64,000 bases of DNA from contig NZ_JAJFES010000001.1 of assembly GCF_020708045.1 (NCBI RefSeq), positions 744,001-808,000 on the forward strand. Direction: 5' to 3'. The position numbers and the translations under genes were made by a program. The notes under the pieces are model-generated. The model was not told the origin of the DNA, ran no database searches, and saw only the letters and a program-made list of their open reading frames with translations. Positions 47,989 through 57,169 of the stretch are shown here, piece after piece. The DNA is from Massilia sp. IC2-278. Its GTDB lineage: Bacteria > Pseudomonadota > Gammaproteobacteria > Burkholderiales > Burkholderiaceae_D. Numbering within the stretch: the first letter of the stretch is position 1; every line of letters starts with the position of its first letter.

Positions 47989-49161
47989 TCAACCGCGTGC
48001 GCTACCGGTCACAGAAGCGATGATCTCGTCATGGCGCTCATTGTCGGTCTTATGCAGGTAAGCCGCAGTGGTGGCGATGTTCGCGTGGCCGGCGGTGTCC
48101 TGCAGGGTCTTCAGTTGCACGCCGTTGTTGGCGTGGTTGGTCAGCATGCTGTGGCGCAGCCAGTGCGCGGAGGCGTGGCGCAGGGTGGCGGCGGTGTCGC
48201 TGTCGCCGTCCCGGGCCGCGCGGGCGGCGGCCTCGGTGAAGATGCCCTTCAATGCCTCGGATGCGGCTTCGTCGCTCAGGCGCGTGACTTCGCGGCTGCG
48301 GCTCGACAGCACCAGCGGGGTGCGGTCGACGCGCGCCGTCTGCGGCGGCAAGCCATAGGCTTCGCGGTAGCGCCGGAAGGCGGCGAGCATGTCGTCAGGC
48401 ACCGGCAGGCGGCGCGGCTTGTTGCCCTTGCCGAGCACGTCGATCCACCAGCGCCCGCCGCCTTCGGTATAGATGGCGCCCATGTTGGCGCTGACGATCT
48501 CGTTCAGGCGCGCGCCGGTATGGGCGAACGCGATCAGGAGAAAGCGGTCGCGCTCGCGGCGCCGCTCGGCAGCCGGCGAATCGGCGAGGCGGTTGGTGAC
48601 CGTGTCCAGGGCCAGGGCAATGGCTCCCGGCGTGAGGTAGCGCGTAATGCGGCTGGCAATCGGCGTGCGCACGTTGCGCACCAGGGCGCCGGGATTGCGG
48701 CGCAGGTAGCCGGTTTGCTCGGCAAAGGCCAGTAGCCCCTTGACCGCGATCATGGCCTGGCGCCGGCTCGGGTCGGACAGCGGCCCGCTGAACGGACGGT
48801 AGCGGGGGTCGCTGCGCGGCCACTTGGTGGTCGAGATCCAGTCCGGCGGCGGGTTGCGCAGGAAGTCCTTGTAGGCGTTCAGGTCAGCCACGTTCAGCTG
48901 GGACAGGGTTTTTTTCGCTTCTTCGCGGCACCAGGTGAGGAAGCGGAACAGTTCCTTTTGCGAATTGGCGATCGAGGCCGGGGTGAGTTCGCCGTTGGCG
49001 ATGAACTCGCGCGCGATCTCGATGTCGGTTTGCGCTTCGGTGATCGGGTCGTCCGCGACACGGAACATCTTGACGCCGAGCCGGCCGCTGGGACCGGCGG
49101 CAGCCAGGACTTCGGTGTCGGGACGTGAGGGGCCGAGGTCGATGGGAGCGAACTTTGTCAT
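47989..49161 (-). CDS. Tyrosine recombinase/integrase with complete active site
   Basis: 390 residues. An N-terminal core-binding domain (ANSQKELFRFLTWCREEAKK) is followed by a catalytic domain with Arg in HTGARLNEIV, Lys in VLGKGNKPRRL, HWLRHSML (His and Arg), AGHANIATTAAYL (His, Tyr). All six catalytic positions are present. I use the ATG at 49161 (MTKFAPIDLG) because the next upstream ATG (49188) lies inside the LexA box. The 3' end is echoed in a repeat array directly downstream. It may be a chromosomal cassette or island recombinase under SOS control. Confidence 0.88.
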   Translation of the reverse strand: MTKFAPIDLGPSRPDTEVLAAAGPSGRLGVKMFRVADDPITEAQTDIEIAREFIANGELTPASIANSQKELFRFLTWCREEAKKTLSQLNVADLNAYKDFLRNPPPDWISTTKWPRSDPRYRPFSGPLSDPSRRQAMIAVKGLLAFAEQTGYLRRNPGALVRNVRTPIASRITRYLTPGAIALALDTVTNRLADSPAAERRRERDRFLLIAFAHTGARLNEIVSANMGAIYTEGGGRWWIDVLGKGNKPRRLPVPDDMLAAFRRYREAYGLPPQTARVDRTPLVLSSRSREVTRLSDEAASEALKGIFTEAAARAARDGDSDTAATLRHASAHWLRHSMLTNHANNGVQLKTLQDTAGHANIATTAAYLHKTDNERHDEIIASVTGSARG

Positions 49162-49175
49162 GGTGAGGCTCAAAA

Positions 49176-49197
49176 ATACTGTATTCATATACAGTAT
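49176..49197. promoter_or_regulatory. Near-consensus LexA (SOS) box
   Basis: ATACTGTAT and ATACAGTAT around TCAT. The core is CTGT-N8-ACAG, and TACTGTATTCATATACAGTA differs from the E. coli consensus at two central positions by my count. It lies 15-36 bp upstream of the recombinase start and about 90 bp before the nicotinamidase gene. Confidence 0.75.
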
Positions 49198-49284
49198 AAC
49201 ATTCGGCCAACATCAGGCACAGCCCCGTCGCTGCCGTGCTACCCTGTCCGCTTGATGTGTATCCATACAGGGAGGCCTGCTTTT

Positions 49285-49887
49285 ATGAATCCGATCCGTC
49301 TGCAAGACAGCGATGCCTTGCTCGTCATCGACATGCAATACGACTTTCTGCCCGGCGGCAGCCTGGGCGTGCCCGAGGGCGACCAGGTGCTGGCGCCGGT
49401 CAACGAGGCGATGGCCAGGTTTGCCGCACTCGGCTTGCCGGTGTATGCCTCGCGCGACTGGCATCCCGAAAACCATTGTTCATTCGCCGAGCGCGGCGGC
49501 CCCTGGCCTCCGCACTGCGTGGCCGAGACCCGTGGTGCGGCGTTTTCCGAGGAACTGGCGCTGCCGGCCAACACGGTGATCATCTCGAAAGCCGACAGCG
49601 CCGATGCCGACGCCTATTCCGCCTTCAACGGGACCGCGCTGGCTGAGCACCTGCGCCAGCACGGCGTCAGCCGCGTCTTCGTGTGCGGCCTGGCCACCGA
49701 CTACTGCGTGCTGAACACGGCGCTCGACGCCCGCACCGAAGGTTTCGAGACCGTGATCCTGCCGGAAGCGATGCGCGCGGTGAATGTGCAGCCGCAGGAT
49801 GGCGAACGCGCGATCGCGCAGATGCGCCAGGCCGGCGTCACGACGGCGACGCTGGCCGAGCTGGGCGAGGTCGCCGCCGCGGCCTGA
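49285..49887 (+). CDS. pncA: Nicotinamidase
   Basis: 200 residues from ATG 49285 with GGAGG upstream. Catalytic triad visible: Asp16 in VIDMQYDF, Lys102 in IISKAD, Cys141 in ATDYCVLNTA; metal ligands in SRDWHPENH. It hydrolyses nicotinamide to nicotinate in NAD salvage. Divergent from the recombinase, convergent with the permease across a shared terminator. Confidence 0.94.
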   Translation: MNPIRLQDSDALLVIDMQYDFLPGGSLGVPEGDQVLAPVNEAMARFAALGLPVYASRDWHPENHCSFAERGGPWPPHCVAETRGAAFSEELALPANTVIISKADSADADAYSAFNGTALAEHLRQHGVSRVFVCGLATDYCVLNTALDARTEGFETVILPEAMRAVNVQPQDGERAIAQMRQAGVTTATLAELGEVAAAA

Positions 49888-49927
49888 ACCTGCCCGTATC
49901 GACCATCGCGGTCAAGGTCACAAACAA

Positions 49928-49962
49928 AAACGGCGCCCGTCGGATTGACGGGCGCCGTTTTC
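49928..49962. terminator. Bidirectional terminator between pncA and the amino-acid permease
   Basis: 14-bp stem AAACGGCGCCCGTC (49928-49941), loop GGATT, complement 49947-49960, with A-run and T-run on the two sides. Confidence 0.9.
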
Positions 49963-49979
49963 ACGTCAGCCTGGAATGA

Positions 49980-51380
49980 TCAGGCCTTGCTGTTGTTCAG
50001 CAGCGAGCGCTGGCGGGCGTAGCCGAAGTAGACGACCAGGCCCAGCGCCAGCCAGACGGCAAAGGCCACCCAGGTATGCCAGCTCAGGAAGGACATCAGG
50101 GCCACGCAGAAAATGATGGCCAGGGCCGGCACCACCGGGACGCCCGGGCAACGGAAGGCGCGGTGCAGGTCCGGACGCTTCTTGCGCAGGATGATGACGG
50201 CCAGCGACACCAGCGAGAAGGCGGCCAGGGTGCCGATGTTGACCAGTTCGGCCAGCACGCCCAGCGGCACGACGGCGGCGATCAGGCCGAAGATGATGCC
50301 GACCATCCAGGTGGCGAAGTACGGGGTGCCGTATTTCGGGTGCACTTCCGACAGTTTCTTCGGCAGCAGGCCGTCGCGCGACATGGCGTACAGGATGCGG
50401 GTCTGGCCGTAGGCCATGACCAGGATCACGGTGCTCATGCCCAGGATGGCGGCCAGGTCGACGAAACCGGCAACCCAGTCCTGGCCGGCGTATTGCAGCG
50501 CCAGCGACACCGGGTGGTCGACGCCCTTGAAGTTCATGTACGGAACGATGCCGGTCATGATGCCAGCGACCACCACGTACAGGATGGTGCAGATCGCCAG
50601 CGAACCGATAATGCCGATCGGCAGGTCCTTGGACGGGTTCTTGACTTCTTCCGCCGCCGAGGTCACCGCGTCGAAGCCGATAAAGGCGAAGAACACCAGT
50701 GCGGCGGCGCTCATCACGCTACCCATGCCGAATGGCATGAAGGGCTGCCAGTTATCCGGCTTCACGTAGCTGACGCCGACGAAGATGAACAGCAGCACGA
50801 CGCCGGTCTTGATCAGCACCATGATGTTGTTCACGCGCGCCGATTCGCGCACGCCGAGCGAGAGCATGAAGGTCAGGACCAGCATGATCAGGAAGGCCGG
50901 CAGGTTGAAGATGGTATTCACGCCCGGGATCGCACCCGGCGCGGCGCGCAAGGCTTCCGGCAGCACGATGCCGATTCCCTTCAACAGCGACTGGAAATAG
51001 CCCGACCAGCCGACTGCAACCGTCGAGGTCGCCAGGCCGTATTCGAGCAGCAGGTCCCAGCCGATCATCCAGGCGACGATCTCGCCCAGGGTCACGTAGG
51101 AATAGGTGTAGATCGAGCCGGCCACCGGCACGCTGGAAGCGAACTCGGCATAGCAGAGCGCGGCAAAGCCGCAGGCAATCGCGGCGATGATGAAGGAAAG
51201 CGTCAGCGCCGGGCCGGCCGTGACCGCGCCGGTACCGGTCAGCACGAAGATACCCGTGCCGACAATTGCCCCGATACCCATCAGGATCAGGTCCATCGGT
51301 CCGAGGACCTTCTTCAGCCCGCCAGGGGTGCGGGCGTCCGCCACCATGGTATCGAGGTTCTTCGTCCTAAAAATACTCAC
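49980..51380 (-). CDS. APC-superfamily amino-acid permease
   Basis: 466 residues and about twelve helices; GIGAIVGTGIFVLTGTGA is the substrate-binding unwound first helix of APC transporters, and FFAFIGFDAVTSAAEE the sixth. It resembles YfnA/CAT-type cationic or broad amino-acid permeases. The start is a GTG at 51380 with AGGAGA eight bases upstream. A 12-codon frame with a stronger ribosome site overlaps this start in another frame. Confidence 0.9.
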   Translation of the reverse strand: MSIFRTKNLDTMVADARTPGGLKKVLGPMDLILMGIGAIVGTGIFVLTGTGAVTAGPALTLSFIIAAIACGFAALCYAEFASSVPVAGSIYTYSYVTLGEIVAWMIGWDLLLEYGLATSTVAVGWSGYFQSLLKGIGIVLPEALRAAPGAIPGVNTIFNLPAFLIMLVLTFMLSLGVRESARVNNIMVLIKTGVVLLFIFVGVSYVKPDNWQPFMPFGMGSVMSAAALVFFAFIGFDAVTSAAEEVKNPSKDLPIGIIGSLAICTILYVVVAGIMTGIVPYMNFKGVDHPVSLALQYAGQDWVAGFVDLAAILGMSTVILVMAYGQTRILYAMSRDGLLPKKLSEVHPKYGTPYFATWMVGIIFGLIAAVVPLGVLAELVNIGTLAAFSLVSLAVIILRKKRPDLHRAFRCPGVPVVPALAIIFCVALMSFLSWHTWVAFAVWLALGLVVYFGYARQRSLLNNSKA

Positions 51381-51402
51381 TACGTGTTCTCCTGTTATGC
51401 AT
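51367..51402 (-). CDS. Possible 11-residue upstream peptide overlapping the permease start
   Basis: ATG at 51402 is preceded by AGGAGGAGACGACA, a stronger ribosome site than that of the permease. It encodes MHNRRTRSEYF and stops at 51367, inside the first codons of the permease, in a different frame. This geometry could couple or regulate translation. No evidence of conservation is available here. Confidence 0.35.
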   Translation of the reverse strand: MHNRRTRSEYF

Positions 51403-51683
51403 TGTCGTCTCCTCCTGGAAGGCCGCCGCTGTCACTGGCGCGCCCTCACCGCTTCCCTGCAGACCTGCTGTCGTTTGCCGGCTCGTGTCGTGCTCGTCTT
51501 GTACGCATGCGCACCCTGGCCGCCCGTGCATGCAGCAACATGCGCGGGAGCACAGGATACGGTCATCATCGGAACGGGGGAAAGCGCCTGCTTAACTGCC
51601 AGGCGCCAATCGGTTCACATGTTCAGCCCTGCGTCTTTACACGCAGCCGCGAAAAGCGATAACAATAAGCCAGCACATCCGCA
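51403..51683. other. Intergenic region between permease and TPP-enzyme gene
   Basis: No gene is supported. It must hold the permease promoter, but I see no convincing -35/-10 pair, operator or riboswitch-like structure. Confidence 0.4.
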
Positions 51684-53456
51684 TTATTGCTCCGGCAACC
51701 CCTGTTGAGCAAGCGCCCGCCGAACGGCATCGGCTTCCGGCTCGCCTTTTTCGATGGCCTCGTAGTATTGCTTGGCCTGGGAACGGGTGATATGGGGCGG
51801 CAAAGGCGGGATATTCGCCTCGCTGACAATGTCGAGCACGAAGGGTTTATCGGCGGCGAATGCCGCGTCCAGGGCCGGGCCGAGCTGGTCCGGACGTTCC
51901 ACGCGCGCGCCGTCGAGCCCGAGCAGGCGCGCATAGTCGGCGTACGCCACGTCGGGCAATTGCTGGGAGGTTTCGAACTTCGGTTCGCCTGCCATGCCGC
52001 GCTGCTCCCAGGTGACGAAGTTCAGGTCGCGGTTGTTCAGCACCAGCACGATCAGGCGCGGGTCGCCCCACTGCTGCCAGGTGCGGGCAATCGTGATCAG
52101 GCCATTCATGCCGTTCATCTGCATGGCGCCGTCGCCAGCCAGCGCCACCACCAAGCGTTCGGGATAGGCCATCTTGGCGGCAAACGCATACGGCACCGCC
52201 GAGCCCATCGTGGCCAGGCCGCCCGACAGCGAACCCAGCATCCCCTTGCGGGCGCGGATGTCCAGCGCATACCAGGAGGTCGAGGAACCCGAGTCGCCGG
52301 CCAGGATGGCATCCTCGGGCAGGCGCTGCGACAGTTCCCAGAAGGCGCGCTGGGGATTGAGCTCAGGCGTTTCCTGCATCGCCTTCTTTTCCAGCAGCTG
52401 CCAGCTCTTGCGCACATTCTCTTCGATGCGCTCCTGCCAGCCGCGCTCTTCCTTGCGCTGCAGGAGCGGGATCAGGGCGCGCAGGCTGGCCTGGGCGTCG
52501 CCGATCAGGTTGCTCTCCATCGGATAGCGCAGGCTGAGCATCTTGCCGTCGATGTCGATCTGCACGCCGCGCGCCTGGCCCTCCTCGGGCAGGAATTCGG
52601 AATACGGGAAGCTGGAGCCGACCATCAGCAAGGTATCGCACTCATTCATCATGTCGAAGCTGGCCCGGGTGCCGATGATGCCGATCGAGCCGGTCACGAA
52701 AGGCAGCTCGTCGGGCACGACCATCTTGCCGAGCAGGGCCTTGGCGATGCCCGCCCCCAGCAGCTGGGCCACCTCGATCAGTTCGTCGGCCGCACCATGC
52801 GCGCCGGCACCGGCCAGGATAGCCACCTTCTTGCCGGCGTTCAGGATATCGGCCGCCTCCTGCAGGGCCGCTTGCGGCGGCACCCCGGCGCGCGCCATGC
52901 TGCCGATGCCCGTGACGATGCTGCCGTGCTCGCGCGGCGGCTCGGTGACGGCGTCTTCGTCCTGCAGATCGGACGGAATGATGATGCAGGTGACGCAGCG
53001 CTCGGTACGCGCGATGCGGAAGGCGCGGTCGACCAGGTGGCGGATCTGTTCGGCGGTGGTGGCCATCTGCACGAAGGCGCCGGCCACGTCCTTGAACAGG
53101 GTGACCAGGTCGACTTCCTGCTGGAAGTGCCCGCCGAGCGAGGCGCGCTTTTGCTGGCCGACGATGGCGACCACCGGCTGGTGGTCGAGCTTGGCGTCGT
53201 ACAGGCCATTGAGCAGGTGGATGGCGCCCGGGCCCGAGGTGGCCATGCAGACGCCGACCTCGTCGGTGTACTTGGCGTGGGCGCAGGCCATGAAGGCGGC
53301 CATTTCCTCGTGGCGGGTCTGGACGAAGTCGATGCGGTCCTGGCGCCGCATTGCGGCCAGGATGCCGTTGATGCCGTCGCCGGGGTAGCCGTAGATGCGG
53401 CCCACGCCCCATTCGTCGAGTCGTTGCAGAAGGAAATCGCCTACCGTCATCGTCAT
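51684..53456 (-). CDS. Thiamine-pyrophosphate-dependent enzyme (pyruvate oxidase/acetolactate synthase-like)
   Basis: 590 residues from ATG 53456 with AGGAGA close upstream; longer in-frame starts lack support. The activating Glu is in TRHEEMAAFMA. The central domain is Rossmann-like (KKVAILAGAGAHGA). The TPP-binding motif runs from LAGDGAMQMNG to VLVLNNRDLN. The family includes PoxB-type pyruvate oxidases and acetolactate synthases. The C-terminal tail lacks a clear membrane helix of PoxB type, so the electron acceptor is uncertain. Confidence 0.85.
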   Translation of the reverse strand: MTMTVGDFLLQRLDEWGVGRIYGYPGDGINGILAAMRRQDRIDFVQTRHEEMAAFMACAHAKYTDEVGVCMATSGPGAIHLLNGLYDAKLDHQPVVAIVGQQKRASLGGHFQQEVDLVTLFKDVAGAFVQMATTAEQIRHLVDRAFRIARTERCVTCIIIPSDLQDEDAVTEPPREHGSIVTGIGSMARAGVPPQAALQEAADILNAGKKVAILAGAGAHGAADELIEVAQLLGAGIAKALLGKMVVPDELPFVTGSIGIIGTRASFDMMNECDTLLMVGSSFPYSEFLPEEGQARGVQIDIDGKMLSLRYPMESNLIGDAQASLRALIPLLQRKEERGWQERIEENVRKSWQLLEKKAMQETPELNPQRAFWELSQRLPEDAILAGDSGSSTSWYALDIRARKGMLGSLSGGLATMGSAVPYAFAAKMAYPERLVVALAGDGAMQMNGMNGLITIARTWQQWGDPRLIVLVLNNRDLNFVTWEQRGMAGEPKFETSQQLPDVAYADYARLLGLDGARVERPDQLGPALDAAFAADKPFVLDIVSEANIPPLPPHITRSQAKQYYEAIEKGEPEADAVRRALAQQGLPEQ

Positions 53457-53549
53457 GAATCTCTCCTGGAATGGCCCGGGCAGCGGGCCGGATGCACTAC
53501 GGACGAGCATAGCACCGAGGCCGCCACGCGCCCGCACGTTACCCTGCGT

Positions 53550-53939
53550 TCACGTGCGGCCCCGCCCCTGCCGCGCCCGCCACATCGGCCGCAGGACGAT
53601 CCAGCCGTACAGGAGCAGGTTGACCCCGACCACGCCGGCGGCCAGCGCCAGCTGCAGTTCGCGCGTCAGGCTGCCGGGATAGATCAGCGGCAGCAGATAG
53701 TGTTCGACGAAGCTTTCGCCATAGCCGGCCAGGCCGGCGCGCATGCGCAGCAGGTTCTCGAGCGTGGTCAGCGGGCAGCCGCTTCCGCTTGCCTCGATAT
53801 AGAAGCCCCAGGCGGAGGCCGGGAGGTGCAGCCAGGCCAGGCGCGGCCAGCGCGCCACCAGCAGCGCGCCGAACACGACGAAGAGCACGAAGGCAAGGTG
53901 CAGCAGCAGGACGGCGGCAGCGGCGGCGGAAAAGGCCAT
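53550..53939 (-). CDS. DUF2784 membrane protein
   Basis: 129 residues with four likely helices; ARWPRLAWLHLPASAWGFYI, SGCPLTTLENLLR and EHYLLPLIYP are the recognisable DUF2784 pattern. Start at 53939 (MAFSAAAAAVLL). It is 13 bp after the monooxygenase-esterase gene and probably cotranscribed. No function is known for the family. Confidence 0.88.
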   Translation of the reverse strand: MAFSAAAAAVLLLHLAFVLFVVFGALLVARWPRLAWLHLPASAWGFYIEASGSGCPLTTLENLLRMRAGLAGYGESFVEHYLLPLIYPGSLTRELQLALAAGVVGVNLLLYGWIVLRPMWRARQGRGRT

Positions 53940-53952
53940 GGGGTCCTCGAAA

Positions 53953-56451
53953 TCAGTCGGCGGGCGCCTCCTCCACGCGCGCTTGGGCAAAGGCGGCCAG
54001 GTGGCCGATGGCGTGCGCCGCCGAGCGCAGGTAGAAGGCCTGCAAGTGGAATACATGCCAGCGCCCGGCGTATTCCTCGAGTTGGCATGGTACGCCGCAT
54101 GCGCGTGCATGTGCAGCCAGGCGCCAGGCATCGTCGCGCAGGATTTCCTGGTCCCCGACCTGGACGAGTATCGGCGGCAAGCCCGCCAGGTCCTGGGTCA
54201 GCGGCGCATGGACGCCCGCCTCAAGCGGACTAGCGTACCAGGCGATGCCCTGCGCAACCCAGGAACGGCGCACCATCGGGTCGATGCGGGCGTTCGCTTC
54301 GACTGAGGGACTCGACAGGGAGGGATCGGTCAATGGCGAGATGAGCGCCAGCCCCGCCGGCAGGGCCAGGCCCTTGTCGCGCAGCGTCAGGGCGAGTGCC
54401 AGCGCCAGCCCGCCGCCGGCCGAATCGCCGGCCAGCACGATCCGGTGGGCGGGGGTGCCGCTGTCCAGCAGCGCCTGGTAGCAGGCCAGTGCATCGTCGA
54501 GTGCGGCGGGATACGGATGTTCGGGCGCCAGCCGGTAATCCGGCGCCCAGACGGTGATGCCCGCGTCGCGCGCCAGGCGTGTGGTGATGCTGCGGTGGGA
54601 GGCAGGATTGCCGAGGCAAAAGGCGCCGCCGTGCAGGTAGAGGATGGCGCCAGATCCTTGTCCCTGAGCTTGTCCCTGCGGGATGACGGCTTCGGCTGGC
54701 TTTCCACCCAGCGCGCGGCGCACCCGCCGCACCCCGCGCACGCCCGGCATCAGCGGCGCGAGACAGGCGACCAGGGCCCGTTGCAGGCGCGGGCCGGCGG
54801 GCGGTCCGATCAGGGGCCGGAAGCAGGTGCGCAGGAACAGGCGCTGGAAGCCGGCCTGCAGGCGTTCGCCTAGTCCGGGCGGCGCGGCAATGCGCAGGCT
54901 GCCGGGTTCAGTCGGCAAGGGCGAGGCAAAACGGTAGGCAGCCAGGCTGGCATGCCGCGCCAGCCAGCGGTAAGTAAAGCTGAAGCCGGGCCAGTTGGTG
55001 ACGTTACGCCCCTGGCGGTCGAGGTACCAGCTGTGGCAGCCATTCCACACCGTCCTGTCCAGATGCCGGCGCAGCCGTGTGTTGAAGCCGTGGTGCACCG
55101 CCGGCTCGACCTCGACCGTGGTGGAACCCGTCGTGCGCAGGGCATCCAGGCAGCGCATCACGTGGGCTACCTGGCTTTCGAGCATGTAGACGATGGAATT
55201 GTGGCCCAGGTTCGTATTCGGCCCATACAGCATGAAGAAGTTCGGAAAGTGCGGCATGCTCACGCCCAGGTAGGCTTGGGCGCCCTCGCGCCAGGCCCGG
55301 TTCAGGTCGACCTCGGCACGGCCCTGGATCGCCATCGGGGCCAGGAACTCGGTGGCGGTAAAGCCGGTGCCGTAGATGAGGATGTCGGCCTCGTGCAACT
55401 GTCCCGACGCCGTTTCCACGCCCGCTGGAACGATGCGGCGGATCGGCTCGCTGACCAGTCGCACCGCCGGATGGGCCAGGCTGGCCAGGTAGTCGTCGGA
55501 GAGCAGGACCCGTTTGCAGCCGATCGGATAGTCCGGTGTCAGGCGTGCGCGCAGCGCCGGGTCGGCCACGTCGCGCGCCAGCATGCGCCGGAAAGGCTGG
55601 CCGACGGCAAGTTCCATCATGCCCTTGAAGCGGGTAAAGGCCAGCGCGCGCGACTCGTATTTTGCATAAATCAGGGCGCGGTGCAGGCGCATCGCCAGCG
55701 GCAGGCGCCGGAACAGGCGCCTGCACCAGTCCGGGTAGGCGCGGTCGCCGCGCGGCTTGAGCCAGGCCGGCGAGCGCTGGAACACCAGCAACTCCTTTAC
55801 CTCGCCGGCAATGGCCGGGATGAATTGGGTAGCCGAAGCCCCGGTGCCGATCACCGCCACCCGCCTGCCGGCCAGCGGCAGCGCATGGTTCCAGTGCGAC
55901 GAGTGGAAGGCGGCCCCGGCAAAGCTGTCCATGCCGTCGATCCGCGGCAATGCCGGCCGGCCCAGCAGGCCGATGGCGCTGACCAGCAGGCGCGTGTGCA
56001 GGCTGTTGCCGTCCTCGAGTGTCACTTCCCAAGTGGCGCTGGCTTCATCGTAGCGGGCGCGATTGACCTCGCGCTTGACGCGCAGATGCGGGAGCAAGCC
56101 GAAACTGACGCTGCAGCCGCGCAGGTAGGCCAGGATCTCGGCCTGGGTGGCAAAGGTGCGCGGCCAGTCGGGGTTCGGCGCGAAGGAAAACGAATACAGG
56201 TGCGAAGGCACGTCGCAGGCCGCGCCGGGATAGCGGTTGTCGCGCCAGACCCCGCCGATGTCGTCGGCACGCTCGAGAATGAGGAAGTGCTTGATGCCGG
56301 CGCGCAGCAAGGCCCGGCCCATGCAGATGCCACCGAAACCGGCGCCGATGACGATGGCGTCGAACGGGGACGCCGGGGTGGTCTTCGGGATGCTTGACTC
56401 GTGGAAGATGCCGGTGGCTGCCGGGCCGCCGGCGGGAGGATGCGAGGTCAT
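53953..56451 (-). CDS. Baeyer-Villiger-type flavin monooxygenase fused to an HSL-type esterase
   Basis: 832 residues. Residues about 30-530 form an FAD/NADPH monooxygenase: IVIGAGFGGICMGRAL, the Baeyer-Villiger fingerprint FAGAAFHSSHW and the second Rossmann motif VIGTGASATQF. Residues about 600-832 form an alpha/beta hydrolase of the hormone-sensitive-lipase group: YLHGGAFCLGN (oxyanion hole), AGDSAGGGLA (nucleophile Ser), Asp in VGDQEILRDD and His in GRWHVFHLQ. The logical reaction is ketone to ester, then ester hydrolysis, in one polypeptide. Substrate unknown, perhaps steroid or long-chain ketones. Confidence 0.88.
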   Translation of the reverse strand: MTSHPPAGGPAATGIFHESSIPKTTPASPFDAIVIGAGFGGICMGRALLRAGIKHFLILERADDIGGVWRDNRYPGAACDVPSHLYSFSFAPNPDWPRTFATQAEILAYLRGCSVSFGLLPHLRVKREVNRARYDEASATWEVTLEDGNSLHTRLLVSAIGLLGRPALPRIDGMDSFAGAAFHSSHWNHALPLAGRRVAVIGTGASATQFIPAIAGEVKELLVFQRSPAWLKPRGDRAYPDWCRRLFRRLPLAMRLHRALIYAKYESRALAFTRFKGMMELAVGQPFRRMLARDVADPALRARLTPDYPIGCKRVLLSDDYLASLAHPAVRLVSEPIRRIVPAGVETASGQLHEADILIYGTGFTATEFLAPMAIQGRAEVDLNRAWREGAQAYLGVSMPHFPNFFMLYGPNTNLGHNSIVYMLESQVAHVMRCLDALRTTGSTTVEVEPAVHHGFNTRLRRHLDRTVWNGCHSWYLDRQGRNVTNWPGFSFTYRWLARHASLAAYRFASPLPTEPGSLRIAAPPGLGERLQAGFQRLFLRTCFRPLIGPPAGPRLQRALVACLAPLMPGVRGVRRVRRALGGKPAEAVIPQGQAQGQGSGAILYLHGGAFCLGNPASHRSITTRLARDAGITVWAPDYRLAPEHPYPAALDDALACYQALLDSGTPAHRIVLAGDSAGGGLALALALTLRDKGLALPAGLALISPLTDPSLSSPSVEANARIDPMVRRSWVAQGIAWYASPLEAGVHAPLTQDLAGLPPILVQVGDQEILRDDAWRLAAHARACGVPCQLEEYAGRWHVFHLQAFYLRSAAHAIGHLAAFAQARVEEAPAD

Positions 56452-56602
56452 GCCGGGGTCTCCAGGTGAGCACTGCGCGACGTTGGATACGTTTCCGTAA
56501 AGATACTACGAATGCGGGCATGGCGGCTTGCCGGAGAGCTGGTGTAGGATGCCGCTTGCCGGCCCCCGCTTTCATGGCGCCATCGTGTCAACTGGAGAAT
56601 CC

Positions 56603-57064
56603 ATGCCTTCCCGAACCGCCCTGTCTTTCCTGCTGCCGCTCCTGTTCGCCCAGCCACTCCCGGCAATGGCTGCCCAGCCCGCCCAGCCCGCTCAGCCCGT
56701 TGTTGAGGTCTACAAGACCGCCACCTGTGGCTGCTGTAAACAATGGATCAGGCACCTGGAAGCGAACGGGTTCAGCGTCAAGGCCCAGGACGTGGCGAAT
56801 CCGGGCGACTACCGCGCGAAGTTCGGGATCGCCGACGAGCATGGCTCCTGCCACAGCGCCAAGGTGCAGGGTTATGCGATCGAGGGGCATGTGCCGGCGT
56901 CCGACATCAAACGCATGCTGGCCACCCGCCCGCAGGCGGCCGGCCTTGCGGTACCGGGCATGCCGATGGGGTCGCCAGGCATGGAAGGCGCGCATAGCGA
57001 GCCGTACGAGGTGTTGCTGGTGAAGAAGGATGGAACGACGAGCGTCTACAAGCGCTACCGCTGA
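56603..57064 (+). CDS. DUF411 periplasmic metal-binding-like protein
   Basis: 153 residues: a signal peptide (MPSRTALSFLLPLLFAQPLPAMA) and a DUF411 domain with VYKTATCGCCKQWIRHLEANG and GSCHSAKVQGYAIEGHVPASD. The CGCC and Cys-His residues suggest copper binding; relatives are often near copper-resistance genes, though none is seen here. ATG 56603 follows ACTGGAGAATCC. Confidence 0.9.
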   Translation: MPSRTALSFLLPLLFAQPLPAMAAQPAQPAQPVVEVYKTATCGCCKQWIRHLEANGFSVKAQDVANPGDYRAKFGIADEHGSCHSAKVQGYAIEGHVPASDIKRMLATRPQAAGLAVPGMPMGSPGMEGAHSEPYEVLLVKKDGTTSVYKRYR

Positions 57065-57169
57065 CGCTTGGGTCCTGTCCTACAGCGGCGCCGCCAGGAT
57101 GCCGATGGCGCCCGCCGCTGCGCTTGGCATAATCGGATATTCATGCAACCAGGATGCGGGAGGACGACG

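Noticed and set aside
47667..49161. Possible integron (intI with attC array)
   Set aside because: The repeats lie 3' of the recombinase, carry no cassette genes, and resemble the recombinase's own coding end; no attC-type R/L boxes seen.
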